A stretch of 64,000 nt of DNA, from assembly GCA_964016875.1 (NCBI GenBank), contig OZ024724.1:22738200-22802199 (forward strand), given 5' to 3'. The notes under the pieces were generated by a model. It was not told the DNA's origin and ran no database searches. It saw only the letters and a list, made by a program, of their open reading frames with translations. Positions 36,040-48,097 of the stretch are shown here, piece by piece; positions within the stretch are counted from its first letter, which is position 1; every line of letters starts with the position of its first letter. The DNA is from Fallopia convolvulus (taxonomy: Eukaryota; Streptophyta; Magnoliopsida; Caryophyllales; Polygonaceae). Position numbers and translations under genes: made by a program.

Positions 36040-38420
36040 ACATGATCGATGAAAAAAAAATAACATCTTCTGGAGTGGATGTATTTTTAAGCAAATTTGT
36101 CCTTGGAGTGACAAATTAAATTGTATATAATACATTTTGAAGTGAGTGTATTCACCAATAAAAGTTGTGCATATGCTATTCATAGTAATTTATCCCTGAA
36201 GCGACAAACTAAAAGCATATATGGTATACCCCCTGAAGTGGATATATTTGTAAACAAATTTGTCTCTGGTGAGACAAATTATATGAATATATAAAGATAA
36301 TATTATCCCCGCAGTGATAATTTTTCGTAATCTTCATTCCCTGAAGTGAATGAAATCTCGATATATAATCCTTGAAGTGATTATATCCATTCCCTAAAGA
36401 GATTGGAATATCATTATATTATCCCTGAAGCGATAATTATTTCCTCCTAAAGAGTAGAAATTAAAAAAATAAAATTATCCCTGAAGCGATAATTATTTCA
36501 TCCTGAAGAGTTGAATTTATAAATAATTTTATCCCTGAAGCGATAATTATTTCCTCCCGAAGAGTTGAATTTATAAATAAAATTACCCCTGAAGCGATAA
36601 TTATTTCCTCTTGAAGAGTAGAAATTAACAAATAAAATCATCCCTGAAGCGATAAGTATTTCCTCCTGAAGAATTGAATTTATAAATAAAATTATCCCTG
36701 AAGCGATGATTATTTCCTCTTGGTGAGTTGAATTTACAAATAATATTATTCCTGAAGTGATAATTATTTCCTTCTGAAGAGTTGAATTTACAAATAATAT
36801 TATCCCTGAAATGATAATTATTTCCTCCTGAATAGTTGAATTTACAAGTAATATTATCCCTAAAGTGATAATTATTTCCTCCTGAAGAGTTGAATTTACA
36901 AAATAATATTATAATTTTATCCCTGAAGTGATAAATTTCATTCCCTGAAGTGAATGAATTATTTTATTTATTTTATTGTTCTTCTATTGTTTATTTTTTT
37001 ATTATTTTCATATACTTAATTATGTTATATTATTTTCTCTTGAAGAGTAAATTGAATGTACAGAACAAGATTATCCCTGAAGTGATAATCATCGTTCCTT
37101 GAAGTAAATGAAAACTTTGTTTTATCCCTGAAGTGATAATTCTCATTCCCTTAAGTGAATGAAACCATTTTTCTATTTTTATACTTGGAGTGATAATTTC
37201 CATCCCCAAAATGGATGAAACAAATAATCCCGCGAAGTGGATGAAATAATTGAATCAATCCCCAGAAGTGGATGAATATAATAAAAGTTCCTACTCCTTG
37301 TAGTGAGTAGTGATACTAAAGTCGCCTCTTGAAATAAATGACATGATTCATGTGCAAATTGAAAAGAAAAATATCATCTCCAGAAGTAGACGATAAAGTT
37401 CATATGACAATATTATCTCTTGAAGTAGATAATAAAATATCCACATGGATATCACATCCTAAAGTATGTGACTAAAAGATCTTATTGAAATCACATCTTG
37501 AAGTATATGATTGAAAGATCTTATGAATAATCACATCCTGAAGTATGTGATGGAAAGAAGTCTAGAAGACTTCGTATACAATCTCTTGTCCCCAGAAGTT
37601 GACAATATTTTATGATACTTTATCTCTTTATTTATACTTTTTAATTTAATTATTTATGTTATTTCTTATATACATTTTTATTTGTTCTTAAAGTTAAAAC
37701 TTGTCATCTTCTGAAGCGGATGCTAGTATGTCCCAGTAGAGACAAATTTGAAATCATCTACGAAGAGATGAAATGATAAATCTCATTATCCCCTCAAGTG
37801 AGAAATGATAGAAAATATCACTTCCTGAAGAAGATGATAAAATTTATGTGACAATGATCATCTCTTGAAGTAGATACTTTTATACATAAGAGTATTATCC
37901 ATAGAAGTGGATTTACATACATAATTACTTCTTGTAGTATGATGAGAAGAATTTATTAGTGTAACTATATGAACATATCATCTCCCAAAGTGGATGATAA
38001 ATGGTTCAAGAAATAAAATTACATTGTCACTTGAAGTTGACAGATGAGATGTTTGGGAGATCCATGAAGCACTTGAAGTTCCAACAGACATGTGCTAAGT
38101 TATAATGAACGTATCATATCATCAACTCCATTCGAGCTTGAAGAATCGAATTTTGACAAGAAGAGATCGTTATAAACTCTTGGAGAGTTAAGAGATCTCA
38201 TACCAAACCATGTACTCTAGATGTAGTACAAGAAATATGGCATGTACTCTAGAAGTAGTACAAGGAATGTGGGTGGTTACAATATTCAGAACTATGTCTA
38301 AATGACCACCTACCTAGCATGAACTAGAAGTTCAAGGTCATGTTTGACCAACCTCTTGCATGTCGGAAGCATGCCTCCTCTTGAAGAGGGTGTAAAAGAG
38401 GTTACGGTATATTACGCATG
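36040..38420. repeat. Field of short hairpins with a shared CCTGAAG-type loop
   Basis: Dozens of short inverted repeats share one loop. Examples: ATTATC-CCTGAAGC-GATAAT (several), TTCATT-CCCTGAAGTG-AATGAA, ATATAATC-CTTGAAGT-GATTATAT, AATTTGTC-CTTGGAGT-GACAAATT, TATTATCT-CTTGA-AGTAGATAATA, GTACT-CTAGATGT-AGTAC. Arms differ from hairpin to hairpin while the loop stays close to C[CT][TA]GAAG[TC]. Similar units continue more sparsely into the pol remnant (CTAAA-CCAGAA-GTTTAG near 39,670 and 39,700). No gene is seen. Confidence 0.85.
36410..36920. repeat. Tandem array of about 60-bp units carrying two hairpin words each
   Basis: About eight units repeat in order ATTATCCCTGAAGCGATAAT, TATTTCCTCCTGAAGAGT, TGAATTTATAAATAA. 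Unit length varies around 58-64 bp and single-base changes are common. This is the most regular part of the hairpin field. Confidence 0.85.
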
Positions 38421-38699
38421 CGGCCGTTAGTCATGGTTATGACTTATAGATAGGACGACGTGGGTTAATTTGATGTCCAGAAGATCATCTAAGATAAGGG
38501 ATGTCCCATAAATGAAATATAATTGATCATCAGTTTTGTACCAGTTGTACAAGAACCACACCTTATGAGTATAAGTGTGGAGACCGGTCTAGTCTATATT
38601 AAAAATTCTGAATGCACCCATTTTGAGGCATCTAATGTTAAAAATCAAGATAATGATTTATCTGATTTGAGTTGATGATCTCCCAAACATAAGTATGGA

Positions 38700-39420
38700 T
38701 CACCGACATTTTTCAAAGTTGTCACACCATATAGTATTTGAAAACCAGAAGTTTTCACTAAGTTATGCGCAAATTTTGGTTTTAAGGTTATGATGACTCT
38801 AGAAGAGTATATCCCATTGAATAATGTAATCTCACTAACTGGAAGTTAGTTAATGATAAGATATATTTGTGGCATGATTAACTTGGTCACTCAAGTGAAA
38901 TAATAATGAGCATGATCGGTATGGGACCGAAAGATCTTGAGACTTGAAGTCCCCTCCTAAGAGTGACCTTGAAAGGCTTGTGATCTTGGCAAGTTAGTAG
39001 CAAAAGTCAGCATAATATGCAAGTAAATACAAAGTCTCATATGCTCCTTGACTAAGTTCAAATGATATAAGAGGACATATTACATTTCCATGTGAACCAT
39101 TGTGGATTAATCATATGATGTTGAAAGATGCCTCAACCCATTGGTTCCATTGGAAAAGGAGGGAAATGAAAATAAATTAGTGTAGTGGTTGAGCATTGAG
39201 TAGCTCTCACACACATTCACAAAACGACCTAGTAGAGTCGTCAATAATGCGGTCATAATTGATAGCTAGGCAAATGTTATACATGAAATACACGACTAGG
39301 ATGAGTCGTTGATTAAATAGGGTAATGAAATGTGAATGTCGATAATTAAATTCGACTTGGACCGACTGCTTATAGAAAATTTTCCTAATAGAAGCTTGTC
39401 TCTAGAAGAGATTAAATGCT
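38700..39420 (+). pseudogene. Copia GAG-pre-integrase / integrase start remnant
   Basis: Near 38,868-38,940 the plus strand reads LWHD, a stop, LGHSSEIIMSMIGMGPKDLE, the conserved LWHxRLGH motif that opens the copia integrase zinc region. Further on only scattered similarity remains. Stops are frequent and no intact frame survives. Confidence 0.6.
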
Positions 39421-39874
39421 TTATATGTCCCCCACCTCCCTGAATGATTGTTAAGTAATGTCACACAATGAAAGTTGGGATTAGACGAAGGGTTTGGGTC
39501 CTTATCGTTTACAAAATACCTAGAGCTTATAAGCGGTGATCAATATATTGCTCGGTATTAAGATTACCACTTTGGCGAGGTGAAAATCCCAAATTAGGGG
39601 GAGAAGATAATTGAGACTACAAGTTAAGAGATTGCATGGAATGCAATTTGTTATCCAAAGAAAGCTAAACCAGAAGTTTAGCATATTGTATAACTAAACC
39701 AGAAGTTTAGTGACTAAGACATAAATACTATTTGAGAATACACCAGTCATTTGGAGATTCCAGAAGTAACTCCAAACCAACACATAAGCATGCTTGAAGC
39801 ATGAGAGACATTTTCGGATTTAAGGATACATTCCCCAGAAGAGGAAAGAGCCAATTACATCCCAAAAGGATGAT

Positions 39875-40480
39875 ATGTTGATTGGAAATAAACATAAAGA
39901 TAGAACTCCTGAAGAGATTCTATCTAAAGACTCTAAAAGCAAAGAAAATGGCATTAGCGACAATTTAGAAATGTCGATTAATTATGTAAGTATCGGTATA
40001 GGGTATCGGGAAGATATCTTTGCCTATTCAGTCATTAGGTACCAATATATACATGAAAATCCCAAAAGGATTGAAAATGCCTGAAGCATTTGAATCAAAA
40101 CCACATTACATTTATTCCATTAAACTTAGAAGATCACTATATGGATTGAAACAATCGGGAAGAATGTGTTATAATTGCCTTAGAGAATATCTACAAAGGG
40201 AAGGATTTCTCAGCGATCAAAATAGGTCCTTGTTTGCTCATAAAACAACAAATTTGGGATATGTAATCATTGTTATTTATGTTGATGATTTCAATATTAT
40301 TGGGAATCCTAAAGAGATCCTAATAGAAGCTGATTATTTGAAAAGTGAATTTGAAATGAAGAACTTAAGAACTACCAAGTATTGTCTCGACCTGCAGTTC
40401 GGGCATACAAAGGATGGAATGTTTATCCATCAATCAAAATACGCAGAAAAAGTACTAAAGTGATTTAATATGGATAAGGC
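39875..40480 (+). pseudogene. Copia reverse transcriptase remnant
   Basis: Two overlapping plus-strand frames carry copia reverse transcriptase text: EMSINYVSIGIGYREDIFAY, then (second frame) KMPEAFESKPHYIYSIKLRR, SLYGLKQSGRMCYNCL and the catalytic YVDDFNII box, followed by EFEMKNLRTTKYCLDLQF and FIHQSKYAEKVLK. The series matches the central and C-terminal reverse transcriptase of Ty1/copia elements. The part before it and the RNase H are lost or unreadable, so the copy is dead. Confidence 0.88.
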
Positions 40481-40781
40481 GCATCCATTAAGTACACCAA
40501 TGGTAGTATGATCACTAAGTGTGGAAAATGGCTCATTTCGTTCTGATTAGAAAATGAAAGAGATATTAGGTCTTGAAGTACCATATCTCAGTACAATATG
40601 TGCATTATAGTACCTTGCTTCATTACATCAATAACGTCATTTGATGTGACTATGAGTTATTTGTCTCCCTAAATAGAGATTATTGGTCCAGAAGTACCAA
40701 TTCTTCCACAGAAATCCATGATGACATTAATCTATTGCATAAAGATTGTATTTTAATTGAGGGGGAACATTATTCTAGAAC

Positions 40782-41180
40782 TGTACTCTTCCCTTGGTTT
40801 TGGTTTTTATCCCACTGGGTTTTTCCAAACAAGGTTTTTAATGAGGCAGTTCGTCATATAAAGTCTTTAATGAGACAATCTCGGCCTGAAGTTCGAGATA
40901 TTTGAAAGAATGGAGTTTTTATCCATCCATCAAATCAAGTTGAAAGGAGCCAACAATAATGTATATATGAAGAGAATTCAGCATGAAGTGATCAACCAAA
41001 GTACATATCATCAAGTGTTCTCAAACTATAAAATTCAACCCAAAGGCAAGATGGATGATCAATTCACTCAAGCAAAGAGAATATATTTCAAGTTGAGAGG
41101 AAGACTCATAACTGCACTCTTTTTCCCTTAGTCTTGGTTTTGTCCCATTGGGTTTTCCAGACAAGGTTTTTAACGAGACA
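40782..41180 (+). repeat. Duplicated copia 3' leader to the LTR
   Basis: The text AAGGTTTTTAA preceded by CC[CA][AC][TC]TGGGTTTTTCC-type sequence occurs near 40,785-40,850 and again near 41,110-41,180. This block normally sits once, just upstream of the polypurine tract of copia elements. Here it appears twice about 330 bp apart, so a local duplication happened. Confidence 0.6.
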
Positions 41181-41206
41181 GTTAGTGAGGTACATCTAAG
41201 GAGGAG

Positions 41207-41359
41207 TGTTATAATATTATTATATTTAGATGTACATAGCAAACCCTAATTTTGGGTTTATCCATTAAGTCTTGTATTCTCTATATAAGACCCCTATGAG
41301 TGACCTAATAAGACAACTCTAATCTCTCCCCTTCTCCTAAATCTCTCTATTTTATAACA
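41207..41359 (+). repeat. Copia 3' LTR, 153 bp
   Basis: It starts TGTTATAATATTATTA directly after a purine-rich AAGGAGGAG tract and ends TTTTATAACA, so TGTTATAA and TTATAACA form the terminal inverted repeat. A TATA motif (CTATATAAGA, 41281-41290) lies inside. No 5' partner was found. Confidence 0.8.
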
Positions 41360-41504
41360 GATTTTGCTCTAATTAGGTTCATATTTTTTGCCTTTTTACC
41401 AAATTTGTTCTTTATTTTTTAAATTTTACTTTGTTCCATAATTCGTCCTCATTGCAATTTTGAGGGCAACAGTTATGTAGCTGCATATACCATTTCCATG
41501 CAAA

Positions 41505-42034
41505 TTACAATCTACTGACAAATTTGACACAACCTTTAGAGGACCCCTCAGATGCTCTGCCCCCTTGCTGCTTTGCTTTGAGGGCCTCCACATTTTCACG
41601 GTACATACTGAAAACAAATGGTTCAGCTTGTTAATGTCATAGCAATTCAAGTGAGTTAAAATGAGAGGGAAGTAATATAAACATAACCACTTCATCAAAT
41701 TTCTGTATCTTAAATCCCAGGTAATATATACAAATACCAGCAATATCCTTTTATTGAACGAGTGGAATTACACAACTTTTACTTCATCAGTTATAACCAC
41801 AGCATATACCTTTCTCAACAGAAGGTTACTTGAATGAGTGGAATGACAACTTTTACTTCCATCAGTTATAACAGCATATACCTTTCTCAATAGAAGGTTG
41901 ACCAACCATGAATTGCCAATTAAGTGCGACTCTATTCAGATTAATCAACAATCAAATTGCAGATTCATATAAACATAACCACCACTTCATCAAAGACACA
42001 AGATGACAGCATACCTGGACTGTTTGTTAGCCAT
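41505..42034 (-). CDS. Possible small spliced ORF (40 aa) downstream of cyclin T
   Basis: On the minus strand an ATG at 42034 opens a frame that runs to 42015, reads through a canonical GT-AG intron (41608-42014; donor CCAG|GTAT, acceptor TTTTCAG|TATG after a pyrimidine-rich tract) and ends at a TAA at 41505. The protein would begin MANKQSSMYRENVEALKAKQ and is rich in K, Q, G and S. A good acceptor (TTTTTCAG) also precedes 42038. I do not recognise the product. It lies 63 bp downstream of the cyclin T stop on the same strand, so it could be a spliced 3' UTR, an alternative last exon, or chance. Confidence 0.3.
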
Positions 42035-42096
42035 ATAGCTGAAAAATCACAAGTTCCCTAAATGAAAATATAGTCCGGATATGCTCAACATATTAA

Positions 42097-45000
42097 TTAA
42101 ATGTGATTTTCCTGCATATGCTTCTTGTGGTCCCTATCTGTGTGTGCATGTCGACTCAATCTGTTCCGACTGTCTTCAGGGTAGTCATGCCACTGCTTTT
42201 CCAGTTTCTTCTTCCGTTCAGTTGAGTTAGTAGGATTCTCAAATGCTGATAACTCACCTTCTTCTACATTTTCCACATCTGATTCTTTGTGTAACTGGCA
42301 CTCTGTTCCAAACTGGTGCTTGGACTTGTCACTCTCAGCAGCAGCAGCAGCCAGCTCAACGCCCTCTTCCAACTCCTTCACAATGGGATCAAACTCATCC
42401 ATCATGTCAGTTCTACGAACAGCATCACCACGAGACTTTTTTCGCTTCTCCCGCAGCTGCTTCAGCTTATCTTCATCAAACTTCTTCAAAACTTCAGGTG
42501 TTGACTTCATTGCAGCAGATTCCTTGCCTTGTATGCTATGTTTATGGGATTTATTGTATCCTCTTTGTTTATCATCATAAGCATCATCCCAATCTGAGCC
42601 ACCTATAATATGATGATCATCCTCCACATCTTCATGGTGTGGAGAAGGTCCAGAAACCTTACGTTCTTCATGTTCCTTGTTGTTTGAAGTATCTGTCATT
42701 GAGCTTCTGTAGTCACTGCTACAATTTCGGATGCTTTTTGGAAGAATAACCACAGTTTCAGAATCCAAATGAGTTGATGCTGGTTCTAACGCTCCAGACC
42801 TTGACAAACCTCCAGCTAGGGATGTGTTTGAATAAACTGCCTGTTCTTCAGTTGAAACTTTTGATGCCCCCTTGTCAGTAGCCCCTCCTACAATACCACC
42901 ATCAGCTTCACTAGTTTGTGAAGCTGGTACTCTATTCTGCTCATAAAGCTCCAACATCTGATTGCTAACCTCTGCAAAACATCAAATATGTCAAATTACT
43001 ATACAGTGTTTAAAAAGGCAAGGCGACGCCCGAGGCGATGGCCCCCCCTAGATTGCCTAGGTGCGCCTTAGAGGCGAAGGCGATCGCCTTATACACAACA
43101 GTTTGATAATTCACAAATATAAATATACAATGTTAAATAAGATCATTTAATAAAATTTTAGGATATAATAACATATTTATAAAGCCCAAAACCCAAATTT
43201 TATTAGTAATAAAACCAAATTTTAAGATAAATGTAATAAACTAGTATGAAATTTTGAAAAGTTGAACACTTGGAACTTGAAAGCCACCAGAGGAAGAGAG
43301 ACAGAAAACGAGAGAATGAAGTTTGATCGTGTATTTGTGTATTTGCATAGCTTAAGGATATAGATATATAGATATAGAGGAAAATATAGGATAAAAAAGA
43401 TATCTTGATGATATAAATTGCAAATATAAATTGTAATAAAAGATATCTTCAAAAAAAAGGATAGAAAGAAATATTAGCCTTAAGGAGAGTATATCTAAAA
43501 GATAAGAAAAGTGAAAAGAAAGATCATTAATTCAAATATTAAAAAAAATCAGCATAAGGCAACCTAGGCAAGCCAAGGCGAGATGCAGCTCGCCCGGGCG
43601 CCCAGATCGCCTAGGCATTGCCTCTTCCAGGTTGCCTTGCATTGCCTAATGCAGGCGACAGGAATGGCTGGGCACGCCTAGGCGCGCCTTCGCCTCGCCT
43701 TTTCAAACACTGTTACTATAACATCAATTAAACACAGAGCATAGAATCTACAATAAGTCCAAAAAAAAACGGTTTCAAAGCAGCCTAGTGCCCAAAAACA
43801 AAAAGAGAAGTGTACAGAATGCCACGATGAGATTAATCAACACCTGTTATTTCGCATCAAATTCATAAATTTTAGTATTTCAAGTTACGTGAATATTATT
43901 GGAGTTGGCTTCTTCAAAGGTGTCAGCCTCTAATCTCAAGTGACTTTAATTTGCACCACACAAGAAACTAATCAGGATATTGGTATTTTGGTACACACCC
44001 AGAAAATTTTTACTAAAAAAGTCATGAATCAAAAAATAGCGTGTCTCACTTACTAAGATAGAGAAAAAAATCTACAAATAACGGGTCTCACTTATTTAGA
44101 TATGACAGATCGTTTCCCAGATCAAATAAAATGAACCAAAACTAGTAGTGAGGAGGACTAACCCTCTAATTGTCGCGGGGTGACATCAAACTCCTGCCAC
44201 CAGACCTTCTCGCCATCTGATGGAAGTTTTACCTTAAGAAACTTTGCAGCAAGGAAGATAGCACCTGCTGCAATGTGATGGGGCTTAAATTGTAGGCAAA
44301 GAGATGTCCGCAACCTACACGCCAGTTACAGCGTCAAGCCAATACAAGAGAATAGGTATTTTTCTTTGTTCATAACTGATGCAAGGCATCATTACCCATC
44401 ATTCACAAAATTCCACGCGACTTGTGCAAGTGCATTTTGAGCAACCTTGAATTTCTTTATTGCCTCAACTAATGGTTTATATGGATGCAGTACATTCATA
44501 TCAAAACCTAGAGTTGCAAGGACAACCCTTTCTGCTAGTAAAATGAGCTCTTTTTGCTGTTCATACACCTCCTGCAACGTAATCATAAAATCAGAAGATA
44601 GTTATTGAAAAATGAATGATCAGACAAAATCATTCCACTTTTCCTTAGGCAAAAACAATTTAGCAAGCACTTACATCACATAGAATAAACTGGAGGCACT
44701 CCACATGAGATTCTATCATAAATTTATCTAAAATGAAAAATGCTAGTAAAGCAAAACACAACAGCATATAAAAGAAAATCAGTAATATCTAGTACCATTT
44801 TATATTAATATATAATAAACACAATCACGAGCAACAAAACTCATCTTAGGCACAGAATAACAGGAATAAAACATCAAATAAGGGAAGATGCACACTACAG
44901 AAATTGAATGGACAGCAAATACCTTTTGCTTAATCTTCTGGATAGCAGCTGGATCTTTTTTATTAATTATCTCAAAAGAAACAAGGATAACATCTTTCAA

Positions 45001-46091
45001 AGGGCGTGGAGTTTCTTCAACCTTTCCAGCAAGAAACATACAGGCCGTTGCAATTGTCTAAATGACATTTAGATGGAGTTAGAATATGTAACTGAAATCA
45101 ACATATTTATCATAGCAGGTCAATCATAATTCATTATATATCAAACATCATGGCAAGGGAAGTTAATGGCAAAACTCTAAGGGCTTGTTTGTTTCTATAC
45201 CTTTGGTATATGGAATGGGTATACCATACAAATGTTTGTTTTCACTAAGGGGATGGGAATGAGTGATTCCCATACCACCAAATTACACTTGAGTTCATAC
45301 CCAACTTAAAACTAGGGTATGAGTGATACCTATTCCAACCCCATTCCCAATTCCAACCCGATTCCCGGCATAGAAACAAACGGGCCCTAAAAAGATTTTA
45401 AAAGATAAAAATAGAGCTGTTGGTATTCATTGGTTCCTCCTGGAGAAGATAAGAAGACAGACCCCGATTTGAAAAGGAAGTGCATGTATAATAGAGTGCC
45501 ATGTGCAAAAAGTTGATAAAATACTTACTCTTCTATCACTTTTAGCATGGGATTGACGAAGGTAGAACCGGTGGCAAAAAATCATTGCAGTCGCAATTGT
45601 AACCTGAGGTCTGCATTTAAACAACATAAATTATCTACAGTAAAATCACATTAGAATCCCTAGAGACTATCAATAATTAGCCAAGGACATCAGTTTCAAG
45701 TAATGCTGAATTCATAGCTACCAGAAAGGTCCAGTATTATACTCGGTCAATAGCATATGACAAAAACAAAAGACAGAGCAAAACAAAAAGCTAAAAAAAA
45801 TATTGTTGGTCTATGATTTAGTCAGCAGGCGAATCTCATAATATTAAGGAGGAAAATGTTCCAAAGGTGTTCCATTGCAGTGAATAATTGTTTTTTTTAA
45901 TACTATGTGGCAAGTCCCATTCAGCATTATACTTACACTTTCAGCTTCATTCCAAGATCTTGGAGAAATGTACAATATGCCTTCCTTAAATAAGTTTCTT
46001 TTTTCAAGTCAATACCATCTCTTCTAGATGGTGAATTTTCTTCAATTTCCTTTCTAGAGAAGTACCACCTGCCACCATCCTCAAGTGTCTC
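42097..46091 (-). CDS. CYCT1: Cyclin T (P-TEFb cyclin subunit), six coding exons seen
   Basis: Exons on the minus strand are 46091-45937, 45610-45529, 45057-44923, 44571-44396, 44314-44163 and 42971-42097, joined by GT-AG introns with a continuous 524-codon frame. The N-terminal cyclin box reads [57 protein letters not shown] and [17 protein letters not shown]. The second cyclin fold has [20 protein letters not shown] and [20 protein letters not shown]. The last exon is a low-complexity tail with KKSRGD, an [14 protein letters not shown] block, and the end HMQENHI. Plant cyclin T pairs with CDKC/CDK9-type kinases to phosphorylate RNA polymerase II during elongation in the nucleus. The first coding exon with the start codon is not resolved. 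Two MITEs lie in introns; all seen exons look intact, so the gene is probably functional. The exact family member cannot be fixed. Confidence 0.95.
43004..43712. mobile_element. hAT-type MITE in a cyclin T intron
   Basis: The 8-mer TTACTATA flanks it at 42996-43003 and 43713-43720. The left end begins CAGTGTTTAAAAAGGCAAGG; the right end, reversed, begins CAGTGTTTGAAAAGGCGAGG. Both ends are packed with AGGCG/CGCCT words, a hallmark of a widespread plant non-autonomous hAT group. It has no coding capacity; the middle is AT-rich. It lies in the 1.2-kb intron before the last exon. Confidence 0.92.
45181..45387. mobile_element. Tourist-like MITE (PIF/Harbinger) in a cyclin T intron
   Basis: Inverted ends GGGCTTGTTTGTTTCTATAC and (reversed) GGGCCCGTTTGTTTCTATGC are flanked by TAA at 45178-45180 and 45388-45390, the 3-bp duplication of PIF/Harbinger elements. 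It is 207 bp long, non-coding, and sits in the intron between the second and third exons seen. Confidence 0.85.
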
Positions 46092-47375
46092 CTGAGACAA
46101 TATTGTAAGACTAGCTACATGAGCTCCAATACATGGAAAATGCCAGGAGTAGCAAACCAATCATAGTAGGTATTCAACAAATATTTCTTAAAAAGGAACT
46201 AGTTTGTCCTCTCCTTAACTCTTATGTGCACATGATCTACTCCTCGTGCTCACGTAAAAGTCTACATATCAATAGGCATGAATAAGTTGCTGAACAGTTT
46301 CTAGCTTTTTCTAGCATAATTTAGTAAAAGATAACTCAGTTGGCCTAATAGAAACAGTTAAGAGACAATTACACTATACTTTCAACGCTGCCTCAATCTT
46401 TGACGTCCTACACACTACTTAAGTGATATGATAGTACAATGAATTATTTCTTTTATAAGAAAGAAATATATCAGCCTCTTGAGTAATGAATTTAACATTA
46501 ATAAACTTATCAACAGCCTAACCCACTAATGATATATTTCACATTATGGTGGGTGCTTAAACTTACAAAATGGGATCCTAGAATGAACTTGAGCTCATAA
46601 GAGTTTGGAGAGTTTCAGTAGTTTTCTAGTAAGAGTGAAATTTTGAGAACAGCACTGGCTAAAGGACAAGCCTGTCTTGGCATAACATTTAGGATGCAGA
46701 AAACATCTGTAGAACATGATCTTACATGTAGAGGCACGTAATTCATAAGACAATTATGAAACTGTAAGAATTTAAATAAACCAAGTTTTTCACCAAAAAA
46801 AGAGAGTTAGCAATAGGCTTTCATAAACAATATGAGAACCAGCAGGTTGAAACTAGATCACCCATTTTTCTCAAATCCATCTTTGGCTATTATAACTTGC
46901 ACCTACAATTAATTTATTGTGCCAAAAAAATATCTTTATTTTATTTTTTTCAGGCGACTAACACAGCAAATCATCATTTCATATAGTCCACGATCAAACA
47001 ACCTAAATAGATATATCCACGCTTTCGGACTTCAGTATACGCAATCACTAACAGGGGGAAGACCCAACGCAGAGAAAGGCGTACCATTGCATCCATTCTA
47101 GGGTTATAAATAAGCCCAGAAAATAAATTCAAAAAAAAGCATCAAAATGGGAAAAAAACCGGAAAATTAACTTAAGAGGCGTATAGAAGGTGGGGCACGC
47201 CGCCAAAACCGAAGTGCACCCCTGAAACAAACCCTAACTTTTCAATCAGACTCAATCTAGCACAAACTTTAACAAATTACTACGTAATCATCTCGGAAAC
47301 TCGAAAGATGAAGGAAAAACATCCCTATCTTAGTTATTGTACGGGAAAATCTAACATATAAGAATTAAAACTCAC
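46092..47375 (-). other. Cyclin T 5' intron region
   Basis: This lies between the first recognised cyclin-box exon and the candidate 5' exon. The acceptor CTCAG|GAGACAC at its left edge is good. A coding exon supplying the start codon and the variable N-terminus must lie here or upstream, because joining the ATG at 47385 directly to 46091 gives a frame that stops at once. I could not identify that exon. Confidence 0.5.
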
Positions 47376-47640
47376 CGGCAGACATAGCCTTGAGGTGACA
47401 GGCGACATGCCGAATATAGAACGCGATGAATTCGAATGAATATAAGCACAAGCCGAAATTTTGGAGAAACAAGAGCTGAAACAAAATAGATCGGACAAAG
47501 AGAGATAGCAGGCGAATAGGCGATGGGATAAGTAGAGCAGCGCAGAGGGACTCCGTGTGTCCCTGCTGCCTGGTCGACAGAGTTGAGAGGCAGGGGGGAG
47601 AGAGAAAGGAGAGAAAGCACCATACGATGTCGTTTTTTTG
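47376..47640 (-). other. Candidate 5' exon of cyclin T
   Basis: On the minus strand GC-richer, CT-rich sequence ends in a strong donor, GCCG|GTGAGT, at 47376/47375. It holds an ATG at 47385. The position, composition and donor fit a first exon of the cyclin T transcript, largely 5' UTR. The upstream edge is a guess. Confidence 0.45.
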
Positions 47641-47790
47641 CTATCCTTACTCCTTAGTGCGGCATAAAACGCAGAGTTTAGATGCTACAATGCTCGGGGC
47701 AAATCTTTCATTTCAAGGCACCCTTCAAATTTCATTTTAAAGCACCTATATATTAAATTTCACCTAAAATTATAAATCAAACCACATTCA
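47641..47790. promoter_or_regulatory. Shared promoter region between cyclin T and the PMD gene
   Basis: The two genes diverge from about 100-150 bp. For the plus-strand gene, CCTATATATTAAA at about 47745 is a good TATA box, with a transcript start expected near 47775-47785, just before a long CTCTCT tract. No clear TATA is seen for the minus-strand gene. Confidence 0.5.
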
Positions 47791-47920
47791 CATTTTAACT
47801 CTCTCTCTCAACTCTCTCCTCCTCTCTCAACTCTCTCCTCCTCCCTCAACTCTCAAACTTCCCTCAACACTCAATTTCAAGACATTTATTCAACATTTCA
47901 AGCAAAGACATCACATTAAG
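47781..47920 (+). other. 5' UTR exon of the PMD gene, CT-rich
   Basis: It opens with repeated CTCTCTCAACTCTCTCCTC words (about 47799-47850) and ends at the donor ACATTAAG|GTAAGA (47920/47921). The intron (47921-48359) holds 24-bp array 1 and ends in CTGTTTCAG directly before the start codon at 48360. Confidence 0.65.
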
Positions 47921-48097
47921 GTAAGATTTCTTCAATTTTTGGTGTTTTTCATTACAAATTTCAGATTTGAAGTAAGAAAATTAGGGTTTTAGTTTAGATT
48001 TAGGGTTGTACAATGGAGATAAGAAATTAGGAAGTTTAGGGTTGTAGAAATTACCTTAGAAACATGCAAAATGGACTGGCATGGACGAAGAGCTCTC

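Larger units (their letters stand above)
36040..41359 (+). mobile_element. Decayed Ty1/copia retrotransposon, plus strand
   Basis: Copia pol remnants lie between 38,840 and about 40,480, and a 3' LTR is at 41207-41359 (TGTTATAA...TTATAACA). Upstream of pol is a 2-kb hairpin-rich non-coding stretch. The left boundary is uncertain: I found no matching 5' LTR and no initiator-Met primer site near 35,900-36,100, so the 5' end is missing or too diverged to recognise. Confidence 0.7.

Noticed and set aside
42243..42608. Frames antisense to the last cyclin T exon
   Set aside because: They mirror a low-complexity coding exon and have no domain or splice support.
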